Counted from the first letter of the stretch, positions 55,614 through 64,000 are shown. The stretch: 64,000 bases of DNA from Halorubrum sp. Atlit-26R (GCF_003666015.1 NZ_QPLT01000013.1:1-64000); one strand, 5' to 3'. The notes: generated from the letters alone by a model not told the origin. Translations and numbers: made by a program.

Positions 55614-56281
55614 TGGTCGGTGATCTTCGGTAGTTGTTCGACGTACAGGTCGTCTTCTATGCAGTCGAGGATGAACTGGGCGACGTTGGCCCGGGCGGCA
55701 CTATCGCGTAGCCCCAGCTGGAGTTCCATTCCGTGGCGGAACTGCCCCGTGTGTTCATCCTCTGTGAGTCGTGGGCCACGGACGATCGTCCACTGGGCGT
55801 TGCTCGCTCGGAGCATCTCCGCATGCGATTTGGCGTCTTCGAGGACGCCGCCAGCCATCACTTTCAGCAGTGAGCCCATCACCTTCCCGCCGAGACTCAC
55901 CGACTCGCCGTCTTCCCGAACGCCAGCCCCAACCAGTGTCACGATGCGTTCGACACCGGATTCATCCATCGCATCGAGGATGTGCCGTCCAGCTTCGGTT
56001 AGGAGGTCGTCGGGGCCCGACGGGGTTTGGCCGAGGACGCAGATGACCGCATCGACCGCGCTGGCTTCGTCACTGTCGATTCCGCCGGCGACGGCGTCAG
56101 CGACGCCAGCACCGGTGTAGGCATCGCCCTCTACGACGGTGAGTGCGTCGTGGCTGCGAAGCGAGGCGGGGATGTCATTCGCGTTGCGGGCGAACGCGAC
56201 GACGTCGTGGCCGCGTTCTAGTGCCTGTTCGACGAGGGGAATTCCGGTTCGTCCGGTAGCCCCGAACACCGCGATTTTCAT
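55610..56281 (-). CDS. NAD(P)-dependent oxidoreductase, NAD(P)H-binding family
   Basis: 223 aa from the ATG at 56279-56281 (MKIAVFGATGRTGIPLVEQA). Rossmann motif GATGRTG, then VVEGDAYTGAGVADAVAGG, VDAVICVLGQTPSG, IVTLVGAGVREDGES and WTIVRGPRLTEDEHTGQ. This is the PF13460-type fold, relatives of flavin reductase and NmrA. Co-transcribed with the gene at 54717. A longer in-frame start at 56350 lies inside the divergent promoter region and was rejected. Confidence 0.83.
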   Translation of the reverse strand: MKIAVFGATGRTGIPLVEQALERGHDVVAFARNANDIPASLRSHDALTVVEGDAYTGAGVADAVAGGIDSDEASAVDAVICVLGQTPSGPDDLLTEAGRHILDAMDESGVERIVTLVGAGVREDGESVSLGGKVMGSLLKVMAGGVLEDAKSHAEMLRASNAQWTIVRGPRLTEDEHTGQFRHGMELQLGLRDSAARANVAQFILDCIEDDLYVEQLPKITDQ

Positions 56282-56409
56282 ACCCCTACTACGACAGGCA
56301 GAGTCATATACTTGTGACTTCGGAGTTTCGTAGTAATGGCCGCCACACATCCCTGTGTTGCCGAATTCACACTCGAATATTCTTGGCGCTGGGGCTCATA
56401 TTGAACTGT
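56282..56409. promoter_or_regulatory. Divergent promoter region
   Basis: 128 bp between the oxidoreductase operon (minus) and the HxlR regulator (plus). The sequence acttcggagtttcgtagtaatgg at 56315-56337 is similar to actacgaaattcatagtagg at 56851-56870, upstream of the ABC gene, so both may contain the HxlR operator. Confidence 0.45.
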
Positions 56410-56826
56410 ATGGATGATGTACCCCAGGGGCGTGAAGCCGCTCGTGACCGGCAGAAATCGATGTCGCCGGCCGAGCGCGAACGGGTCGAACAGACCGTCT
56501 CGGAGTTACTTGACCTCTTAGGAAAAGCGCACACGATGGCGATTCTCCGTGAATTCGCGTTTTCTGAAGGGCCGCTCAGATTCTCCGACCTCGAGACCAA
56601 GCTAGGTATCTCACCGAACACCCTCTCGGAGCGACTGAAAGAACTCGTCGCAACAGAGTTGCTCATTCGAGAGTCCTACGACGAAATCCCACCTCGCGTG
56701 GAGTATGAGCCGACGGAGAAGGCTGAAGCACTATTTCCCGCGTTCGGCCACTTTCATCGATGGGCTGCCGATTTCGCACTCGAACCAACAGACCCGGACA
56801 TGACTTCAACTTTTGAAGTAAGTTAG
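56410..56826 (+). CDS. HxlR-family transcriptional regulator
   Basis: 138 aa from the ATG at 56410 (MDDVPQGREAARDRQKSMSP). Winged helix: LLDLLGKAHTMAILREFAFS, then LRFSDLETKLGISPNTLSER with the recognition helix and VEYEPTEKAEALFPAFGHF as the wing. HxlR proteins commonly respond to quinones, aldehydes or other reactive species and control adjacent oxidoreductases. Both the divergent NAD(P)-binding operon and the following ABC exporter are plausible targets. Confidence 0.85.
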   Translation: MDDVPQGREAARDRQKSMSPAERERVEQTVSELLDLLGKAHTMAILREFAFSEGPLRFSDLETKLGISPNTLSERLKELVATELLIRESYDEIPPRVEYEPTEKAEALFPAFGHFHRWAADFALEPTDPDMTSTFEVS

Positions 56827-56884
56827 CAAATTCGGACTCGAAAGTATTTGACTACGAAATTCATAGTAGGATCTGATTACAGCC

Positions 56885-58003
56885 GTGACACAGATCTCTG
56901 CCAGCAGCGGAACTGGCAGTCCAATTGAAACGGCAACTGATTCCACGATGAATACACACGACAACACGAACCCAGCGGCTGACGATGCTGGGGAGCCGCG
57001 CTACGCGATTGACGCACAGAACGTTCAGTTGACCTACAGTGATGGAACCCGAGCCGTGAACGGTGTCGATATCCAGATTCCGGAGGGTGAGTTCTTTGGA
57101 TTCCTTGGTCCCAACGGGGCTGGAAAGACGACCACGATCAAAACGTTGGTTACACTCCTGTCGCCCACTAGTGGTGAAATTACTGTCAACGGGTTCGACG
57201 TTCGGACGGACCCGCGAGCCGTTCGCGAGTCAGTCGGCTACATGGCTCAGGAGACGAGCGTTGACTCCGAACTCACTGCCAGAGAGAATATCCGATTTGC
57301 CTGTGAGGCCTATGGCGTCCCACGGTCGGCACGTGGTGACCGTATCGACGAACTACTTGATCTCGTCGACCTCGCCGGCGTTAGCGACAAGCAGGCCGAA
57401 GAGTTCTCTGGAGGCATGAAAAAGCGTCTCGACGCTGCGATGGCACTCGTTCACCAGCCGCCCCTCGTCTTCTTGGACGAACCGACGACCGGCCTCGATC
57501 CAAAAGCCCGCAACCGGCTGTGGGAGTACTTCCAACGAATCAACGACCAGGGGACCACCATCTTCCTCACGACCCAGTACCTTGAAGAAGCCGACCAGCT
57601 CTGTGATCGTCTCTCAGTCATCCTTGACGGGGAAATCGTCGCGACCGGGCCGCCAGCCGATCTGAAACGACGTGTCGGCGGCGAAATCCTCGACGTCGAT
57701 CTGGAGGACGGGAAAGACGCAAGCGACCGCGCAGCCGCCGTCGTTCGGGAGACCGACATCTTCAATTCGGAAGCGATGGTTGAGGTGACCGAAGACGGCA
57801 TCAGCGTCACCTCTGAGAACGCTCGCGAGCGTGGCACGGACCTGCTCGTTGCCCTCCGGGATGAAGGATTGACAGTAACCGGGTTCAACATTCGTGCCCC
57901 GACCCTAGACGACGTCTTCCTCGCTATCACTGGCGACGAAATGGATGACGACCAAGCAGTGACGGGTGACGAGGCAGCAACTGCCGCGGAGGTCGAACAA
58001 TGA
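56885..58003 (+). CDS. ABC exporter ATPase (DrrA-like)
   Basis: 372 aa from a GTG at 56885, or 351 aa from the ATG at 56948. Walker A GPNGAGKTTTIKTL, signature EEFSGGMKKRLDAAMAL, Walker B LVFLDEPTTGLDPKARNRLW and switch region TIFLTTQYLEEADQLCD, which is the DrrA/NatA type. The C-terminal 100 residues (VAATGPPADLKRRVG onward) are the usual DrrA extension. It pairs with the permease at 58000 to export a lipid or drug-like compound. Confidence 0.88.
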   Translation: MTQISASSGTGSPIETATDSTMNTHDNTNPAADDAGEPRYAIDAQNVQLTYSDGTRAVNGVDIQIPEGEFFGFLGPNGAGKTTTIKTLVTLLSPTSGEITVNGFDVRTDPRAVRESVGYMAQETSVDSELTARENIRFACEAYGVPRSARGDRIDELLDLVDLAGVSDKQAEEFSGGMKKRLDAAMALVHQPPLVFLDEPTTGLDPKARNRLWEYFQRINDQGTTIFLTTQYLEEADQLCDRLSVILDGEIVATGPPADLKRRVGGEILDVDLEDGKDASDRAAAVVRETDIFNSEAMVEVTEDGISVTSENARERGTDLLVALRDEGLTVTGFNIRAPTLDDVFLAITGDEMDDDQAVTGDEAATAAEVEQ

Positions 58004-58875
58004 GTACTCCGTCGACGGAGGCCGACGCCGATGTGCATCGAGTGAGCAACTCCTTCGTCGGTGACGTGTGGACGAATTTCAAACGCTGGAACCTGAAAGC
58101 CGTCCGCAACCCATTCGTGTTGGTCGTCTCGCTCGTCCAGCCGATCATCTTCCTGCTGTTGTTCACCGAGGTGTTCGGGCAGATAGCTGGCGGGGCGATC
58201 AATCGCGGTGGCGGCGCCGGCATCAGCTACGAGACGTATCTGGTTCCGGCAATCGCGATTCAGGTATCGCTGGCGGCGGCCATCACCTCCGGCATCGGCC
58301 TCGTGAACGATATCGAGGAGGGCATGTTCGAGAAAATCCTGGCGACACCGATGAATCGGACGGCCGTGTTCGTCGGAAAGACGGCCGCAGAAGTACTCCG
58401 GATCGTGGTACAGGTCGGGATCATTCTCGGCCTCGGGGTCTTGCTCGGCGCGGAGATCGCCACCGGGCTCATCGGCGCGGTCGGAATCATGCTTGTCGGC
58501 CTGTTGTTCTCGCTGTGGTTCATCGCCCTCTCGAACGCGGCTGCCGTCATCACGAAAGACCAGGAGTCGACGATCATCGCGGCGAACCTCCTCCAGTTTC
58601 CGCTGTTGTTCCTCTCGTCGGCGTTCCTGCCGCTAGACGCCCTCCCAGAGTGGATTCAAACGTTCGCTCGGTTCAACCCCGTCACCTATGGCGTCGACGC
58701 TGCCCGGGCACTGATGCTCGACCAAGACGTGATGACGGTCGTTGAGGTCACGCAATTCAGTGGCATCTGGAACACACTAGTTCCGGCAATTGTGGTTCTC
58801 GCTGTCCTCGATCTGGTACTCGGTGCTGTCGCGGTCTTCCTGCTCACCCGCGCGACGAGTTCGGACGTTAAGTGA
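58000..58875 (+). CDS. ABC-2 type exporter permease (DrrB-like)
   Basis: 291 aa with six TM helices: PFVLVVSLVQPIIFLLLFTE, VPAIAIQVSLAAAITSGIGL, VVQVGIILGLGVLLG, MLVGLLFSLWFIALSNAAAV, LLQFPLLFLSSAFLPLDALP and LVPAIVVLAVLDLVLGAVAV. The loop LPEWIQTFARFNPVTYGVDA is the ABC-2 permease signature. Its ATG overlaps the ATPase stop by 4 bp. Confidence 0.88.
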   Translation: MSTPSTEADADVHRVSNSFVGDVWTNFKRWNLKAVRNPFVLVVSLVQPIIFLLLFTEVFGQIAGGAINRGGGAGISYETYLVPAIAIQVSLAAAITSGIGLVNDIEEGMFEKILATPMNRTAVFVGKTAAEVLRIVVQVGIILGLGVLLGAEIATGLIGAVGIMLVGLLFSLWFIALSNAAAVITKDQESTIIAANLLQFPLLFLSSAFLPLDALPEWIQTFARFNPVTYGVDAARALMLDQDVMTVVEVTQFSGIWNTLVPAIVVLAVLDLVLGAVAVFLLTRATSSDVK

Positions 58876-58963
58876 CGGAGAAATTTTATTTTTCGTGCTT
58901 AACAGAACCGTCCCAGCTACCTATCCCACCAGCTCGGAACGTTACGCCCGCTTTCTTCGGGGA

Positions 58964-59158
58964 TTACCCCCCCCCCCCTCCATTTGACATACTAGCGACA
59001 ACTTCTCCAGTCGAATAGACCATCACGTCAGAACCGTCGAGTTCAAATGAAACAGCTATATCACTTTTCGACTCGCCGGAACCGTGCTGAAAGAGTGCGT
59101 CCGGGTCAAGCACGCCATATAGGTCTCGCCCTGAGAGGCGTCTGATGGACACGGCCAA
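58964..59158 (-). CDS. HalOD1-like fragment ending in an 11-bp G run
   Basis: 64 aa from the ATG at 59156-59158: MAVSIRRLSGRDLYGVLDPD, then IAVSFELDGSDVMVYSTGEV and VASMSN followed by Gly residues encoded by a run of 11 C on the plus strand (about 58968-58978). The middle matches the HalOD1 domain (helix, LDPDALF, then two strands), but the first helix seems shortened. The homopolymer at the 3' end makes the true C-terminus uncertain. Confidence 0.5.
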   Translation of the reverse strand: MAVSIRRLSGRDLYGVLDPDALFQHGSGESKSDIAVSFELDGSDVMVYSTGEVVASMSNGGGGG

Positions 59159-59475
59159 ATTATATCACACCGTACATACTACCTTCTGTAACCAGGGGGG
59201 AGGGAAGCGCGTGACAATTTCCCTCCGTCATCATGTGAGTGGGGCTTACCGGTAAGCGTTCCTGATTTGTAGCCCAGAGTACCCGATTTTTACCAATGAC
59301 TCGGACTTCCTTCTGATGGGTTGGAGTCTTATTTTGAAGCGAGATGTTCAGGACGTCATAGAACGGTTGAGATACCCCCCTTTTGCCCTCTCGAATTGTT
59401 CAATACAGAATAGCGATGTTTTGTCACTCACATTCTCACGACAACATTATGATGGGGTGAGGGTTGTGGTCTACT

Positions 59476-59820
59476 ATGAACAATCGGGGAGAACCACTCG
59501 TATATCATGGCTGTATACCGGTCGTCGACGCAGAATACGACACCCAGAGAGATAGTTCCGCTACAGAGGCTATTATATGGGCTCTAGCAGACGCTACCAG
59601 TGTGGATCCGACTGTTCTTCCCCCGCTGTTCGATTACGTTGACCCGGACGCCATCAACGCGCTGTTTGACCGTTCTGAAACAGATATAGAGGGAACCACT
59701 ATCCTCAGCTTTCAGATAGACACGTGGAACGTATTCGTTCGATCTGATGGTCGCATCCGCATCTGTGATGGGACCCAACCAACCGATCCGGAACCAGTTT
59801 TTGATTCTACCATCGCCTAA
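59476..59820 (+). CDS. HalOD1 output-domain protein
   Basis: 114 aa from the ATG at 59476 (MNNRGEPLVYHGCIPVVDAE). The HalOD1 domain spans about 25-105: SSATEAIIWALADATSVDPT, LFDYVDPDAINALFDRS, then LSFQIDTWNVFVRSDGRIRI. Same domain as in cassette D and the 58964 fragment. Role in signalling not known. It stands alone, downstream of a GC-poor stretch. Confidence 0.72.
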   Translation: MNNRGEPLVYHGCIPVVDAEYDTQRDSSATEAIIWALADATSVDPTVLPPLFDYVDPDAINALFDRSETDIEGTTILSFQIDTWNVFVRSDGRIRICDGTQPTDPEPVFDSTIA

Positions 59821-59987
59821 CACGGTTTCTCTACGGTCAGTGCTTTTGATTCGTTTGGAGGAGCAGTGTATCAGGTAATTTACAACTAAATCTGTGAAAC
59901 AATTGTGAAGTGTTCTATGACACCCTCGCGCAGATGTTATTAAATCCAGCAGTACAGTATATGTAGTGTCGAGCGGTATATTATACG

Positions 59988-60065
59988 ATGGGAGGAGATG
60001 GTATCGTTTCGGACGAGAGGATTTGTGTCCTCTACGTGGATGACGACCAGGGACTGCTAGACGAT
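59988..60065 (+). pseudogene. Response-regulator N-terminal remnant
   Basis: ATG at 59988 gives MGGDGIVSDERICVLYVDDD and QGLLDD, the first strand and acidic pocket of a receiver domain. It is cut off by the IS6-type remnant that begins at 60066. The rest of the regulator is not seen in the window. Confidence 0.65.
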
Positions 60066-60560
60066 CGCGTTAAGTTTGGCGTGATTGTGGTAGACGGCGA
60101 AGGCTTCGAGCCAGTTTTGAGCTGTCTCTAGCGCGACATTGCTGAAACTATTTACAAACGATGATGTTCGCCGTTCTATTTCCCAAAAGACACGTTCGAT
60201 AGCATTCTGATTTCCATGTTGAATGATTTAAAATCGATAGCCATCTTCAGCGAGAACTGATCCGAGATAGTCTGCGTCATAGACGAGAAATTCCACGTTA
60301 TTGAGCTGATAGCGCCGGTGTAGTTCGGTCAGAACCATCGCGTCGTCTGTTTATTTGCGGTCGGATAGAGACTCACTTAAAGGATCTCGTTCGTCTGCGG
60401 ATCAACCGCGCCGTACAGCCAGAACTCAGGCGGGACTGGTCCGAAACCAGGGTGGAGATGTATCCCATTTCGTCGGTATCGCTTTTGACATAACTTCCGC
60501 AAAAAACCAGCAACCGTCGTATTGAGTTTAGATCGGTACGATGCACACGGCTCCGAGCAC
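60066..60560 (-). pseudogene. IS6-family transposase remnant
   Basis: Minus-strand reading gives FWLYGAVDPQTNEIL, then after a frameshift LTELHRRYQLNNVEFLVYDA, a stop after EDGYRF, and IIQHGNQNAIERVFWEIERR. These are the catalytic-core pieces of haloarchaeal IS6-type transposases (D in VYDADYLG, E in ERVFWEIERRTSSF). Several stops and frameshifts; dead. Confidence 0.75.
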
Positions 60561-60573
60561 ATTTCATTGATGG

Positions 60574-61458
60574 TTATAATTTTGATGGCGGAATTTTCTC
60601 TGTACTTGAAATTCCAAAGCGGTCGCGGTCAATATCGAGATCGAACGTGACACGGCCATTTGGGTCCGCTTCGCGCCAGAACTCAGGGAATTTTGTAACC
60701 GTCATCGTTCGTCGTTGCTGACTCCCCTGCCCAAACCACCCGAAGTTCAGAACTCCCTCGAAGGTTCGCTTGAGAAGCGCTCGTTCTCTCTCAGTAAGGA
60801 GCTCAGAATCGGCACCGGCAATAAGAATACTATTCGACTCGGCGGCTACGTGACAAAGCGTCTGCGAGATGAAATACAGATCCATCGGGTCAAGAAACTT
60901 CGAGGTGATCGGGAGGAAGTCAGAAATCGAGTCAACTATCGCAATCTCGCCTGGAACCTCCTCAATCAGGTCGTCAAACCGGCGAAACACTTGCTGATAC
61001 TTATCGCTAGGTCGCTCTTCCTTTGATTCATACGTGAATCCCGTCCCTTTTTCGGCTGGCTTGACTGGCCCGAGGTCCGCTACGTCATTGGCGAGACTAT
61101 GGAAACTGATGTGTTCAAGTGCCGTATCCACCCACTCTGAACTCCCGGTATCGTGAAGATTTCTCTGGAATCGCGTCTCCGAATCATTGATCGATAAATA
61201 CCGAACCTGTGATGGCTGTCGAACATTGTTACTTACCTCTCCATATGCCAATTCAAAGAGATCCGACTCAGCCTGCCAGTTTCCGTGTAGTATCGCAATC
61301 GTTCGAAGGAACTCGTGATGCCCTGTTCCAAACGGTCCCATCGCGAGGAGGGTGGTTCCTGGTCGAATACCTCCACGAAGACGACTATCGATACTTGGGA
61401 CACCTATCGGTATCTTTGAAGTACTCGTATCGCCGGTAGCATTTGGATCCATACTCAA
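60574..61458 (-). CDS. RecA/KaiC-like (RAD55-type) ATPase with degenerate Walker A
   Basis: 294 aa. Starts MSMDPNATGDTSTSKIPIGV; the KaiC-type opening (GVPSIDSRLRGGIRPGTTLL) leads to AMGPFGTGHHEFLR, where the P-loop Lys is replaced by His (GTGHH instead of GTGKT/S). Walker B-like IAIVDSISDFLP is present. Related haloarchaeal HTR-like proteins work in signal transduction. With the P-loop Lys missing it may bind but not hydrolyse ATP. Adjacent to the CheF-like/receiver fusion gene, same strand. Confidence 0.72.
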   Translation of the reverse strand: MSMDPNATGDTSTSKIPIGVPSIDSRLRGGIRPGTTLLAMGPFGTGHHEFLRTIAILHGNWQAESDLFELAYGEVSNNVRQPSQVRYLSINDSETRFQRNLHDTGSSEWVDTALEHISFHSLANDVADLGPVKPAEKGTGFTYESKEERPSDKYQQVFRRFDDLIEEVPGEIAIVDSISDFLPITSKFLDPMDLYFISQTLCHVAAESNSILIAGADSELLTERERALLKRTFEGVLNFGWFGQGSQQRRTMTVTKFPEFWREADPNGRVTFDLDIDRDRFGISSTEKIPPSKL

Positions 61459-61611
61459 AGGATGTCATAGTGGACTGATAATTATTCGGCTGCTGACGCC
61501 TGTCTCTTAGCCGTGAAACGGCCCGAACGCACAGATTAGACACTTATGCTGAAATCAACAATGTGCTACACAAGAGCGCAGAGGAGAATGTTAAGCCGAT
61601 CGGACTGTCGG

Positions 61612-62640
61612 TCACCGAACAGCCTTCTCGATCCGTTCGACAAGAGTCTCGTACTGTTTCGGGCCGACATCCTTTTCGACGTAGTCGGTCACGTCGTCAA
61701 GGATCGCTTTCTTCGCTACCTCCTCGCTGCCCCGTCCGGTGTACAATATAAAAGGAAGCGTCGGATGGCGGTCTCGGACGGCACTGAGAAACTCGATGCC
61801 GTCCATACTCGGCATCTTGTAGTCGCTGACGATACAGTCGATCCGCTCGGCGCGATGAGGTTCAGAAAGACGTTCAAGTGCCGCGAGAGGCGTTAAATCC
61901 TCACTTATCGAGAGTCGACTCGACTGTTCGGCTAAGAAGACGCGGGTCATTTCTCGACTCTGCTCGTCGTCGTCGACGAGCAGCACCTCGATAGCACCAT
62001 TTCCGTCCGACACCGACCCGAGCGCATCGACCGCGAGCAGGTCGGCACGGAGGTACCGACCGAAGAGGTTCAACAGGCGAAACGACGGAAACTGAACGCT
62101 GATCCGTTCTGCTCGGTCCGGTGCGTTCAGGAACAAGACGACCGCCGGAGCATCGGTTCCTGAGAGGCTGAACCGAGCGACGTCGTCCCGGTGGACGGTG
62201 ATCTGATCACCGCCGTCTGTCGGTTTGAACCGTATCTCTGTGGCAGAGACACCGAGCTGACAGGATCGCCTGTCGTCACCCCGGTCGTCCGCGCGTCGGT
62301 GGGAAACGGACACTATCACGTCGACGAACAGCTGTTGAAAAAGCAGACGCTGGAACTTCACGAGCGTCGCAGCGTCGGCCCGCACGGCAAGTGTCTCGCG
62401 CCGGTTGCCGCTGTCGAACGCCAATGTAGCCGTCTCTGGCGAGTCGGCCGCGGCAGCCATTGAGACATCTCGTACGATGTCGAAAATCTTGTCGATGTCG
62501 ATCCGACGCGTCACGTCACCAGTCCGGACGCGAATCTGTGCGGGCGTCATCCCGATGCGCCCGCGGCTCGGCGCGCCGCTCGTCGCTCGACTGAAATCGA
62601 CGACAGCATCGAACTCGGCGACGATCGAATCAGTCAACAC
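61612..62640 (-). CDS. CheF-like domain fused to a response-regulator receiver
   Basis: 342 aa. Residues about 1-205 show two repeated beta-rich units (RGRIGMTPAQIRVRTGDVTR with VKFQRLLFQQLF, then QLGVSATEIRFKPTDGGDQI with NLFGRYLRADLL), the layout of archaeal CheF, the adaptor between the Che proteins and the archaellum. Residues 215-342 are a receiver with the phospho-acceptor in CIVSDYKMPSMDG and the acidic pocket VLLVDDDEQS. CheF normally meets phospho-CheY as a separate protein, so this fusion would put both in one chain. CheF identity is by pattern, not search. Confidence 0.65.
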   Translation of the reverse strand: MLTDSIVAEFDAVVDFSRATSGAPSRGRIGMTPAQIRVRTGDVTRRIDIDKIFDIVRDVSMAAAADSPETATLAFDSGNRRETLAVRADAATLVKFQRLLFQQLFVDVIVSVSHRRADDRGDDRRSCQLGVSATEIRFKPTDGGDQITVHRDDVARFSLSGTDAPAVVLFLNAPDRAERISVQFPSFRLLNLFGRYLRADLLAVDALGSVSDGNGAIEVLLVDDDEQSREMTRVFLAEQSSRLSISEDLTPLAALERLSEPHRAERIDCIVSDYKMPSMDGIEFLSAVRDRHPTLPFILYTGRGSEEVAKKAILDDVTDYVEKDVGPKQYETLVERIEKAVR

Positions 62641-63275
62641 CTGCTTATTGACAGAATGATCAATAAGTGTTTGTTAAAACTATATTAAACGACGCCCTTG
62701 GCAGAGGATTGTTGATCAGGTCTCAGCAGTAGCTAGAAGTCACAGCGGGGAAAGGTGGCGCGACCGTGTTTGAACGGTAGTTGCCTTGTCTTGCCACCGG
62801 TTGAGGGGAGCTTCAGACGCTCTCCAAAGAAGATTTCGTCAAGCTAACCGAGAAATAGATGCCGTCTGAGCGATGCCATATCGTCAGACTGTATCTAGTT
62901 TCGGGTTTATCTGGCAAAATATTATAGTAAGAGAGTCTGAGACTGTCGTCACTAGGCGGAAAACAAGGCAATCGCACCGCTGGGCCACTCCCTGCGACGG
63001 GAATGTCGTGGTCGCGACAAATTCCGAGGCTGTAAGGGACGCGTGTCGGTTTCAGGTACCCAAGCGGTAGTGGAAGACGACGGCATTGCTCATGCTCGTG
63101 CCGCCGGTGGTGCTCCTTGTCACGGCGGTGATGTTCACCACTGTTCCGTAGCTGGGGGTAGTATGCTTCTTCCGTCAGCGAGGTCGATCCGACTCGAGTT
63201 GCTCCGCCGCGGTTCGATGTACGTGTAAGTAGAGCAGACCGTACGGGTTGGAACCTGTAGTATCGGAGTGTTAAA
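62641..63275. other. Region without a supported gene
   Basis: 635 bp. AT-rich just upstream of the CheF-like gene (62650-62690), fitting a promoter. Phrases such as ttgccttgtcttgccacc (62780) and aaacaaggcaatcgcacc (62960) are inverted to each other and could be ends of a small decayed element. The stretch before 63276 shows no clear coding frame. Confidence 0.35.
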
Positions 63276-64000
63276 ATGGCGCTTTCGCGTATCGAGCGTA
63301 TGTATTACGTGTACGCCGACTCGCCCGATGCGATCCGGACGACAGTGCGTGATATGGCATCACGGGACGAGGTGGCAGGTATTTTGCTGTGTGCCGCACC
63401 GGACGCCGACATCGCCGACTGGCTCGACCCGTTCTTCCAAGAACTTGATTTGACCGTGTTCGGCGGACTGTTTCCGGAGATCATCTACGACGGTGAAAAT
63501 ACGGAGCGCGGGGCCGTCATCTGCGGACTCGCGTCCGAACCGCGCGTGACGACTATTCCGAATTTAAGTAGTAACCGCGATTACGCGTCCGACCTCGAAC
63601 CAGATCTACCGGTCGATGGGTACGAGACGGCGTTCGTCTTCGTCGACGCGTACAGCGACAACATCCAACAGTTCATCAAGTCACTGTTCCGAACGTACAG
63701 CGTTGAACTCAATTTCATCGGCGGCGGGGCTGGAACGCTCGAAATGGAACAGCGTCCCTGTTTGTTCACGAACGATGGCATGGTGGAGGACTCTGCGGTG
63801 GTGGCGGCGGTCGAGACACCGGTGACGCTCGGGGTCAAGCACGGGTGGAGCGAGATCGCCGGCCCGTTCCGCGTAACGACGCTGACGGGAGCAAACTACG
63901 GGGTCTCGACGGCCGGCCGGCGTTCTCGGTGTATGAGTCTGTCGTGACAGAACACACCGGGACAGAAGTCGCGAGTGACAACTTCTTTGAGACTGCAAAG
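63276..64000 (+). pseudogene. FIST-domain sensor protein, frameshifted and cut by window edge
   Basis: Starts MALSRIERMYYVYADSPDAI. FIST_N pattern: EVAGILLCAAPDADIADWLD, LTVFGGLFPEIIYDGENTER, then VDAYSDNIQQFIKSLFRTYS and FIGGGAGTLEMEQRPCLFTN. After about codon 209 the frame changes: a G4 run near 63900 would need five G to continue as GLDGRPAFSVYESVVTEHTG and on past the window end. FIST proteins sense small ligands and feed chemotaxis or kinase pathways, consistent with the CheF-like neighbour. Confidence 0.7.

Noticed and set aside
1-64000. tRNA or rRNA genes
   Set aside because: No cloverleaf-like or rRNA-like sequence was noticed on either strand by eye; a covariance scan was not possible.

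Overview
The window is haloarchaeal. Predicted proteins are rich in Asp and Glu, secreted proteins carry twin-arginine signals, and the families are typical of the class Halobacteria: Orc1/Cdc6, HTH-10 (bat-type) regulators, HalOD1, DICT, DUF6788, TRAM, a CheF-like domain and ISH3 elements. An orc1/cdc6 gene with iterons, very many insertion sequences and broken genes point to a plasmid or megaplasmid rather than a chromosome core.

Layout. 0-13.5 kb: IS6 end, three HVO_A0114-type regulator loci (one with an intact TumE-like partner and a two-palindrome operator), zinc-ribbon proteins, a replication origin (Orc1/Cdc6 at 4728-5990, eight iterons, a truncated second orc gene, AT-rich unwinding region), then an IS605-type tnpB element with an ISH3 copy sitting in the loop of its left-end hairpin. 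13.5-19 kb: single-chain type IIG restriction-modification enzyme and a DICT-domain gene. 19-24 kb: small cassette-like transposons, an IS5-family element that splits an MTH865-like gene, and a globin-coupled chemotaxis transducer. 24-26 kb: hybrid sensor kinase. 26-40.6 kb: an anaerobic respiration island with mobA, mobB, dmsEABCD-type operon on the minus strand, dmsR-type regulators, an Mrp ATPase and a molybdate/tungstate ABC transporter (wtpABC type). These fit together: metal uptake, cofactor maturation, membrane-bound Mo enzyme, chaperone and regulator. 40.6-54.7 kb: a mobile-element district. 54.7-64 kb: two NAD(P)-binding proteins divergent from an HxlR regulator, an ABC exporter, HalOD1 pieces, a RecA/KaiC-like protein, a CheF-like/receiver fusion and a FIST-domain gene cut by the window edge.

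The main unexpected structures are in the mobile districts. First, at least six compact elements share a terminal repeat close to GGCTCTGTTGAAATCC, and each carries its own small gene or genes, mostly tiny membrane proteins, all reading toward the left end. One copy has an 8-bp target duplication, the same length as that of the IS5-family element in the window. Second, an IS110/IS1111-type element is inserted inside the left terminal repeat of one such cassette, and its upstream non-coding region folds on paper into a stem with an internal loop whose two 9-nt strands match the two halves of that very insertion site, as expected of a bridge RNA. Third, 47656-53919 is one 6.3-kb transposon with 15-bp terminal repeats and an 8-bp target duplication, inserted in a tnpB gene; it carries a 672-aa transposase, a secreted protein of unknown function and small membrane proteins.

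Several genes are broken by what looks like one missing base in a homopolymer, so part of the apparent decay may be sequencing error.
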